A DNA stretch of 27,677 bases from an uncultured Pseudobutyrivibrio sp. (GTDB lineage Bacteria > Bacillota > Clostridia > Lachnospirales > Lachnospiraceae): contig URCQ01000028.1 of the NCBI GenBank assembly GCA_900546435.1, positions 1 to 27,677 of the forward strand. The letters run 5' to 3'. Below the pieces are notes generated by a model. The model did not search any database. It saw only the letters and a program-made list of their open reading frames with translations, and was not told where the DNA came from. The translations under genes were made by a program, and so were the position numbers. Of this stretch, positions 22,294 to 27,677 are shown one piece after another; the first letter of the stretch is position 1; each line of letters opens with the position of its first letter.

Positions 22294-24081
22294 TTAATTA
22301 AAGGAAATATGCAGTTTCTCCAGTTCCTGAAGCCTGCGCTTATCATCTATAATTTGTTTCAGACCATTCATATCCGTAGGATCTAAATTACGTCTTCTTT
22401 GCTCCATACTGTTTTGCTTGATGCGAACAACCGTCTCTCGGATTGCCTTTTCCCAATCTGCATCGGTATTTACGCCTTGTACGCTGGTGTTAAAAATTTC
22501 TGCCACTTGTCTCTGACTATCTTCGTCAGAAAAAAGGCTCACGATACGCGCCGGGTTCAACTCGCTTTCCTCTGCAAACTGTTGGAACAATTCTTTTGCC
22601 ACTGTCGCATAGATGCCTTCGGTAAAATCCTCAGCCTCTACATAATCCCGGATTGCTGTATAAATCTGCGGTCGTTCTACCAGCCATGTCAACAGCAATC
22701 GTTGTGATTGCATCATGCCATCCTCGCGTGTCTTTTTCTTTTGCACACCCGATTTGAGCTTCGTCGGTTCCGGCTCATTTATAATGCCCCCTTTGGTACC
22801 TAAGTTGTGCACCATCTGTCGCATATTTTCATATCCAACCTGATAACGTGACGCTACTGCTTCAATGTAGTTGTTTCGCTCCAGTTCTTCTGGAAAAGCC
22901 AGAATCCGTTTTGCCACTTCATAATAAAAAGCACTTTTGCTCTCCGGATCTTTCATATCATAATCGCGTTCTAGCATGCGAATGGTAAACATAAAACTGT
23001 TTTCTGCTTCATCAATCCTGCGCTGGTATTCTTCTGCTCCCAATGCTTTGATAAATTCATCCGGATCTTTATGTGGGCTCATGTTAATCACCTTACAGGT
23101 AATACCGGCTTCTTTTAAAATCGGTATCGCACGAAGTGCCGCCTTTACGCCCGCACCATCAGAGTCATAGCTTAAATAAACATCTTTTCCATAACGGCGG
23201 ATCATATTCGCATGCCCACTTGTAAGCGCTGTTCCCAGCGATGCAATGGCATTATCAAATCCCGCCTGATGCAGTGCAATAACATCCATATACCCTTCGC
23301 ACAAAATAAACTGATTTTTCTTTGTGCGTCTTGCAAGCTGCAAGCCATATAATGTACGGCTCTTATTAAAAATCATAGTCTCCGGGGAATTTAGATACTT
23401 TGGTTCTCCCTCGCCCATAACTCGACCACCAAATGCCACTACTTTATTGTTGGCATCCATAATGGGAAACATGGCACGATTCCAGAATTTATCATGTGCC
23501 CCTCTTGCTTCATCAATCGTCACAAGACCACTATCTTTTAATACTTCGTCCGTATAGCCTTTTTTCCGCAAATACTGATAAAGATCGTTGCTATACTTAT
23601 CCGCATAACCCAGGCCAAATTTTTGCATCGTCTCTGGGGACAATTCTCTCTTTGAGAAATACTGATACGCCTGTTTTCCTTTTTCGTTGCGCAGCAGCAT
23701 GTAAAAATATTTTGCTGCCTCTTTGTTGATTTCAAACAACTGGTTACGCTTGTCTGCTTCACGCCTTGCCTCCGAGGTCATCTCCTGCTTCGGAAGCTCG
23801 ATTCCAGCGCGATCCGCCAGTGCCTCCATCGCCTCCGAAAAGGTAAAATTCTCATATTCCATCAGAAACGTAAAGACATTGCCGCCAGCGCCACAGCCAA
23901 AACAATAATACATCTGCTTCGACGGTGTCACAGAAAACGAGCCTGTTTTTTCACTATGAAAAGGACAAAGTCCAAAGTAGGACGAGCCTTTTTTTTGTAA
24001 ATGAACATATTGTGATATCACATCGACGATATCGTTTCGCGAACGCACCTCTTCGATGGTATCGTTGTCATAATACGGCAT
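22294..24081 (-). CDS. dnaG: DNA primase
   Basis: This 595-residue primase makes the RNA primers for DNA replication and works with DnaB helicase. The CHC2 zinc domain uses Cys39, His42, Cys60 and Cys63 in LCPFHSEKTGSF and YYCFGCGAGG. The TOPRIM catalytic core has LCEGYMDVIALHQ (Glu262) and the metal-binding YDSDGAG (Asp306, Asp308). The C-terminal helicase-binding domain (from about 440) is present. Length is normal. GAGGCGGAG lies just before the start. It follows dgt after a 184-base gap filled with repeats and precedes rpoD in the classic macromolecular synthesis operon order. Confidence 0.97.
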   Translation of the reverse strand: MPYYDNDTIEEVRSRNDIVDVISQYVHLQKKGSSYFGLCPFHSEKTGSFSVTPSKQMYYCFGCGAGGNVFTFLMEYENFTFSEAMEALADRAGIELPKQEMTSEARREADKRNQLFEINKEAAKYFYMLLRNEKGKQAYQYFSKRELSPETMQKFGLGYADKYSNDLYQYLRKKGYTDEVLKDSGLVTIDEARGAHDKFWNRAMFPIMDANNKVVAFGGRVMGEGEPKYLNSPETMIFNKSRTLYGLQLARRTKKNQFILCEGYMDVIALHQAGFDNAIASLGTALTSGHANMIRRYGKDVYLSYDSDGAGVKAALRAIPILKEAGITCKVINMSPHKDPDEFIKALGAEEYQRRIDEAENSFMFTIRMLERDYDMKDPESKSAFYYEVAKRILAFPEELERNNYIEAVASRYQVGYENMRQMVHNLGTKGGIINEPEPTKLKSGVQKKKTREDGMMQSQRLLLTWLVERPQIYTAIRDYVEAEDFTEGIYATVAKELFQQFAEESELNPARIVSLFSDEDSQRQVAEIFNTSVQGVNTDADWEKAIRETVVRIKQNSMEQRRRNLDPTDMNGLKQIIDDKRRLQELEKLHISFN

Positions 24082-24108
24082 TTCTCCGCCTCTTTCTATT
24101 TAGTGTAT

Positions 24109-24268
24109 CTAAGTTGCTTTCGGTCATGCACATTGCATGACCTCATAAGGATGTTCTGTTCGTTAAGTTCAGCCTTCGCTACCGCTCGCCTTCACTAATC
24201 TCTCAGAACGACCTCGCACTAAGTTCATCCTTCGCTGGCGCTCGGATTCACTAAGTTGCTTTCGGTCA
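24109..24268. repeat. Compact intergenic repeat cluster between dgt and dnaG
   Basis: The 18-base sequence CTAAGTTGCTTTCGGTCA occurs at 24109-24126 and again at 24251-24268, 142 bases apart; the second copy includes the dgt stop codon. Between them a 34-base unit occurs twice, at 24165-24198 and 24221-24254, with five differences and a 56-base period. A perfect inverted repeat, GGTCATGCA/TGCATGACC with a 3-base loop, lies at 24122-24142. All four repeat copies begin with a (C/T)TAAGTT core. It looks like a REP- or MITE-type intergenic element rather than coding DNA. Confidence 0.75.
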
Positions 24269-25318
24269 ATACCCATCGACCTGCCAGGAGACCGGCATAA
24301 AGAATTCGTTAAACTTGGTGACGGCATATTGATCCGTCATTCCTGCGATATAATCGCAAACCACACGATCTTTTGCTTCCTTCCCCTGCTCGATCATGCG
24401 CACATATTTCATCGGCAACTGATCCATATGCTCTATATAGTATTCAAACAGCTGGCTCAACATACGTTGTGCCTTAATTTCCTCTGCTTTTGCAACTGGA
24501 TTTTGATATACGTTGGAAAACATAAATTTACGCAAGTCGTACATCGCCTGTTCCATCTCTGCAGACATGGCAATCGGCTCTAAATCATTACGGCACTCTT
24601 TGTCCATCACATCGATGTTGTGAAGACTGCTCATAATCACATCATGAATCAGATTATCCAGTCTTTCTCGCGATGAATGACCTAGCGTATTGCGCATTTC
24701 CTTTGGTATGTCATCTTCTGTCAGAATCAAACCACGAATTGCATCATCAATATCATGATTAATATATGCAATTTTGTCCGACAAACGGACAATTTTTCCT
24801 TCTGGTGTAGCCGGTACTGTACTGGTCTGGTGATTGCGTATACCATCACGCACTTCCCAAGTCAGATTCAATCCCTCACCATCTTTTTCCAAGTGTTCTA
24901 CAATACGTACACTTTGTTCGCTATGTATAAAGCCACCTTTACACAACCCATTCAAGGTGCGCTCTCCCGCATGTCCAAACGGTGTGTGCCCCAAGTCATG
25001 CCCTAATGCAATTGCCTCCACTAAATCCTCGTTCAGCCGGAGTGCCTTACCAATGGTTCTGGCATTCTGGGATACTTCAAGCGTATGCGACATACGTGTA
25101 CGATAATGGTCCCCTTTGGGTGTCAAAAAAACCTGCGTCTTATTTTTCAATCGTCGAAACGACTTACAATGTAGGATACGGTCACGATCTCGTTGAAAGA
25201 CCGGGCGAATATCACACTGCGATTCCTCTCGGTCACGCCCCTTGGAATTTTCGCTCAAAGTGGCATAAGGACTCAGGTTTTCACGTTCCATATCCTCAAT
25301 GGTTTCTCTTATGGTCAT
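24266..25318 (-). CDS. dgt: Deoxyguanosinetriphosphate triphosphohydrolase-like protein
   Basis: A 350-residue HD-superfamily dNTP triphosphohydrolase (Dgt type) that cleaves dGTP or other dNTPs to the nucleoside and triphosphate, limiting the dNTP pool. The metal-binding HD signature is seen as RMSHTLEVSQ followed by ALGHDLGHTPFGHAGE, preceded by the family motif FRRLKNKTQVF. The ATG at 25318 is preferred over 25324: AAAGGA is 8 bases from the former and only 1-2 from the latter. The length is that of the short Gram-positive form. It is placed directly before dnaG and rpoD, as in many Clostridia. Its stop codon lies inside a repeat copy. Confidence 0.92.
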   Translation of the reverse strand: MTIRETIEDMERENLSPYATLSENSKGRDREESQCDIRPVFQRDRDRILHCKSFRRLKNKTQVFLTPKGDHYRTRMSHTLEVSQNARTIGKALRLNEDLVEAIALGHDLGHTPFGHAGERTLNGLCKGGFIHSEQSVRIVEHLEKDGEGLNLTWEVRDGIRNHQTSTVPATPEGKIVRLSDKIAYINHDIDDAIRGLILTEDDIPKEMRNTLGHSSRERLDNLIHDVIMSSLHNIDVMDKECRNDLEPIAMSAEMEQAMYDLRKFMFSNVYQNPVAKAEEIKAQRMLSQLFEYYIEHMDQLPMKYVRMIEQGKEAKDRVVCDYIAGMTDQYAVTKFNEFFMPVSWQVDGY

Positions 25319-25402
25319 GGTCATGTCCTTTCCAAAATAAACACTCTCTTATATTCTATTACGCATCCATTCGCTTTTTCCTTTTTTTAGGGACGTTCCG
25401 TA

Positions 25403-25945
25403 CTACAGCAGGGCGCTGATCTTGTGAAACATAAGAAGGAAGTCTTCTTCTACATCTTCAAATGGCTTGGTACTAAATGCCGGTCTTGTCAAAATTTCAT
25501 GTTCCGGAATATCTAACTCTTCATTCATAAAACATTTAAATTCATGAAAAAGCATGGCATCATCCACTGACTTAATCTGTGCCATTTCTTCCTCTGAGGG
25601 GCACTGTCCCAAAAACTTTTCATAAATCATATTTTGCAGCTTCTCTTCTGCCGCCAGATACTCCGGCATATGTTGCTTAAGCGGTCTTGTAATATCTGCC
25701 ATGTAGGCTTCGCTCCCATCGTGCAGTAAGCATCCCAAAACCACGGCAGCACTATATCCGCGCTCCAATGCCTCATACGCGCACTCTACACAGTGTTGAC
25801 CAACCGAATAAAACTGACTAAAATGTCCGTTTGCACGTGTCATAAGTGATAACGCATGCGCAATATCATTGATATCAATATCCTCCATTTTGGGTTCCAT
25901 AATCGTAAAGTGCTTTTTTGTGTATGTTGTAATATAATCCTGCAT
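25403..25945 (-). CDS. HD-domain phosphohydrolase
   Basis: This 180-residue protein has the HD phosphohydrolase fold. Visible metal ligands are His51 in FYSVGQHCVE, then His75 and Asp76 in LLHDGSEAYMADI, and a later acidic helix with KSVDDAMLFHEF. It resembles YfbR-like and phage-associated HD hydrolases that act on nucleoside monophosphates; the actual substrate is not known. AGAGGA lies about 10 bases before the ATG. It precedes dgt by a 78-base gap, so two HD hydrolases are adjacent. It probably belongs to nucleotide turnover. Confidence 0.85.
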   Translation of the reverse strand: MQDYITTYTKKHFTIMEPKMEDIDINDIAHALSLMTRANGHFSQFYSVGQHCVECAYEALERGYSAAVVLGCLLHDGSEAYMADITRPLKQHMPEYLAAEEKLQNMIYEKFLGQCPSEEEMAQIKSVDDAMLFHEFKCFMNEELDIPEHEILTRPAFSTKPFEDVEEDFLLMFHKISALL

Positions 25946-25982
25946 CGCTTATCCGTCCTCTTTTATATCATGCCTTTCACAC

Positions 25983-26021
25983 AGAGACGAGACACGCTCT
26001 GTGACTGCGAATCTCGTCTCT
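25983..26021. other. Perfect 10-base inverted repeat upstream of the HD gene
   Basis: AGAGACGAGA (25983-25992) pairs perfectly with TCTCGTCTCT (26012-26021) around a 19-base loop. It lies in the 242-base gap between maf and the HD hydrolase gene, 37 bases before the HD start. No T-run follows on either strand, so it is not a standard terminator. It could be a leader structure or a protein-binding site. Confidence 0.55.
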
Positions 26022-26187
26022 ATAACAAAAAAGAAAAACCTCACCGCAACGTGTCAGATTTTTCTTCTTCGCGGCACTCTTCATTTTGAGATATATTCTA
26101 TCATATTATCCTATGTAAAAATGTGCCAAATTATCCTATAAATCATGCATTTTTTTGTTTTCAAAAATGATGTTTCTCTTATTTTAC

Positions 26188-26796
26188 TTACTCTAAAAAG
26201 GATTTCAGTTCGCGATAAACCGAACAAACTGGAAGTCCCATAACATTGCTGTAACTTCCTTCAATCCCAATAATATGCTTCGCAAAAATGCCTTGTATTC
26301 CGTATGCACCGGCTTTATCCATGGATTCCTTCGTTGCCACATAATCTGCAATTTCCTTGTCCGAAAGAGAGGCGACATGTACATCCGTACATTCGTAAAA
26401 AGTCTTTGTCTCTTCTTTTGCAATCAATGTCACTCCGGTAAAAACCTGATGTGTATGCCCAGATAAAAGATGTAGCATGCGTGCGGCATCCTCCTCATCT
26501 TTTGGCTTTCCAAGAATACAGAATTCTCTTGCTTCTTTTGCATTTTTCATCTCTGATGTTCTGACACAAACAATGGTATCTGCACCAAGCACCACCGACA
26601 TTTCTTTTTCCTCATCTGTCAATGTAGCCCATACCGCCTGCGCCTTAATTTTTGACAATTCCTGTGCGATATCTTCCGATTCCGTAGCCTGTGTGACTTC
26701 TTCTGCGCCGCTGGTTCGTACTTCAAAACCAATGCCGATCTGCTCTAGCAATTCTTTTCTTCTTGGCGATGATGACGCTAAAATGATATGTTTCAT
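26188..26796 (-). CDS. maf: Maf-family nucleotide pyrophosphatase
   Basis: This 202-residue house-cleaning enzyme removes pyrophosphate from non-standard or excess nucleoside triphosphates (dTTP/UTP or modified bases); its gene is often linked to cell-shape or septum genes. The diagnostic N-terminus is ILASSSPRRKELLEQIG. The catalytic Asp is in VLGADTIV, followed by LGKPKDEEDAARML and the SGHTHQVFTGV motif, and the C-terminal GIQGIFAKHIIGIEGSYSNVMGLP is typical. An in-frame ATG lies at 26838, but the protein from 26796 (MKHIILASSS) matches the family start and has AAGGGGAT upstream. It seems to be transcribed together with, or just before, the HD gene. Confidence 0.93.
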   Translation of the reverse strand: MKHIILASSSPRRKELLEQIGIGFEVRTSGAEEVTQATESEDIAQELSKIKAQAVWATLTDEEKEMSVVLGADTIVCVRTSEMKNAKEAREFCILGKPKDEEDAARMLHLLSGHTHQVFTGVTLIAKEETKTFYECTDVHVASLSDKEIADYVATKESMDKAGAYGIQGIFAKHIIGIEGSYSNVMGLPVCSVYRELKSFLE

Positions 26797-26914
26797 CTTT
26801 TCATTTATCCCCTTATCTTTTTTGTTCGGATTAATCATAATCCATTACCACATGCTTTTCAACGATTCTTGCCCATGTACTGATTTCCAAATTCTGCTTC
26901 TATAAACAATAAAT

Positions 26915-26954
26915 GAGGTCGTAGGGAAATGATTTCTCAATTCCCTACGACCTC
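26915..26954 (-). terminator. Perfect 14-base stem-loop after the Rpn-type gene
   Basis: GAGGTCGTAGGGAA (26915-26928) pairs perfectly with TTCCCTACGACCTC (26941-26954) around a 12-base loop. On the minus strand it is 15 bases after the nuclease-like gene and is followed by ATTTATTGTTT, a weak T-rich tail. A terminator is the most likely reading. A structure at the end of a mobile element is the alternative. Confidence 0.55.
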
Positions 26955-26969
26955 TACTTACTGCATGTC

Positions 26970-27677
26970 TTATGAATACAATTCCTTATAAATGGCATCC
27001 AAATCATAATCTGGTGCATATTTCTTACCAGCATCATAGACTCTTTGAACTTCAGCAACGTCCATATCCAAAAAATCTGCTATCTGACTCGTACTTTTTC
27101 CTCGGTTCATCTGTTGCATGATCACAGAAATCACATTCTGTCTGCGTCCTTCTTCGCGTCCTTCTGCTCGTCCTTCTTCCAATCCCTGATTATGGTATAT
27201 TCTCTTCAGTAGTTCTTTTTCTTCATATGCTCTCATATAACTCAGCCCTACCTTTCTGTTATCTTTTATCTGAGATACCATGCTCTGCAATTCCCGTAAG
27301 TCATCCGTCACTGCGTTTTCGTCTGTGGACTCTTCAAAATATGTAAGAAATTTCTGTAAATCCTCAGAGTAATTCCCGACACTACCCTTCGTATATAAGA
27401 AAATCGTCATTGCACCATCCTCGTATTCCATGTCCGGTTGTTCTACACAATAATTCTTAATCGTGTACACCATCCGATTATAGCCAAACGGATCAAATGG
27501 AGTAATGAAAATCACATATACTTTTTTCAGTTTTCGATAATCCTCTCCGCTTGGAAGTGCTGCATTATCAATCTTCGCATGGTAAAACCGAACCCGCTTT
27601 GGGAGTCCTTCTACTGATATTCTATCATGATTTTTCTCAGGTTCAATATCAAAAATCGAAGAATCATCCTCAATAAT
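26970..27677 (-). CDS. Rpn/PD-(D/E)XK nuclease family transposase protein, partial
   Basis: The reading frame is open to the window edge, so the N-terminal part is missing; 235 residues are visible. The sequence LPKRVRFYHAKID, then LKKVYVIFITPFDPFG and FLYTKG, is typical of the PD-(D/E)XK nuclease transposase/Rpn family, which promotes recombination. The tail has the usual charged EGRAEGREEGRRQNV stretch and then a small helix-turn-helix-like end (STSQIADFLDMDVAEVQRV). The catalytic residues would lie upstream, outside the window. A GTG at 27515 could be mistaken for a start, but the conserved family sequence continues beyond it. Many Lachnospiraceae carry several copies; it may be mobile. 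Confidence 0.85.
   Translation of the reverse strand: MIEDDSSIFDIEPEKNHDRISVEGLPKRVRFYHAKIDNAALPSGEDYRKLKKVYVIFITPFDPFGYNRMVYTIKNYCVEQPDMEYEDGAMTIFLYTKGSVGNYSEDLQKFLTYFEESTDENAVTDDLRELQSMVSQIKDNRKVGLSYMRAYEEKELLKRIYHNQGLEEGRAEGREEGRRQNVISVIMQQMNRGKSTSQIADFLDMDVAEVQRVYDAGKKYAPDYDLDAIYKELYS

Noticed and set aside
24109..24268. CRISPR array.
   Set aside because: Only two copies of each repeat, units differ, spacing is irregular and no cas genes are present.
25983..26021. Terminator for maf.
   Set aside because: The stem is perfect but neither strand has a T-run after it.

Overview
The window looks like the chromosome of a low-to-mid GC anaerobic Firmicute, most likely a Lachnospiraceae gut bacterium. 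The signs are strong AGGAGG-type ribosome binding sites, a type A-like RNase P RNA, the Gram-positive dgt/dnaG/rpoD/trmK/nif3 gene order, a DnaJ/DUF5685/zinc-ribbon cluster, and an intracellular glycosidase locus with a GPH-type symporter. Genus and species cannot be told from the sequence alone.

Region 1 (1-14840) is an accessory glycoside-use locus. Seven genes run on the minus strand in the order: membrane-anchored alpha/beta-hydrolase esterase, GH3, GH78, GH78, membrane-anchored SGNH esterase, GPH sugar symporter, GH3. An AraC-family regulator is transcribed divergently on the plus strand. None of the four glycosidases shows a signal peptide, so the model is import of intact rhamnose-containing glycosides by the symporter, removal of L-rhamnose by the GH78 enzymes and of the next sugar by the GH3 enzymes in the cytoplasm, and removal of acyl groups by the two esterases, probably at the outer face of the membrane. 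Two almost identical 38-base elements (3743-3780 and 13644-13681) lie 20 bases upstream of -10 boxes before the symporter gene and the first esterase gene. Each holds two direct half-sites 22 bases apart, as expected for an AraC-type activator, so the locus probably has two co-regulated promoters.

Region 2 (14841-15352) is a junction with a DUF1349 gene remnant, a strong bidirectional terminator and a second long stem-loop. It separates the accessory locus from conserved genes.

Region 3 (15353-17440) is a three-gene minus-strand operon: a membrane zinc-ribbon protein, a DUF5685 helical protein and a J-domain protein. It is uncharacterised as a system. The rnpB gene for RNase P RNA follows at 17483-17830.

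Region 4 (17855-26838) holds housekeeping genes on the minus strand. In transcription order these are maf, an HD phosphohydrolase, dgt, dnaG, rpoD, trmK, a Nif3-like gene and a nucleoside kinase. A compact repeat cluster sits between dgt and dnaG. The far right end (26970-27677) is the 3' part of an Rpn/PD-(D/E)XK nuclease-transposase family gene that runs off the window.
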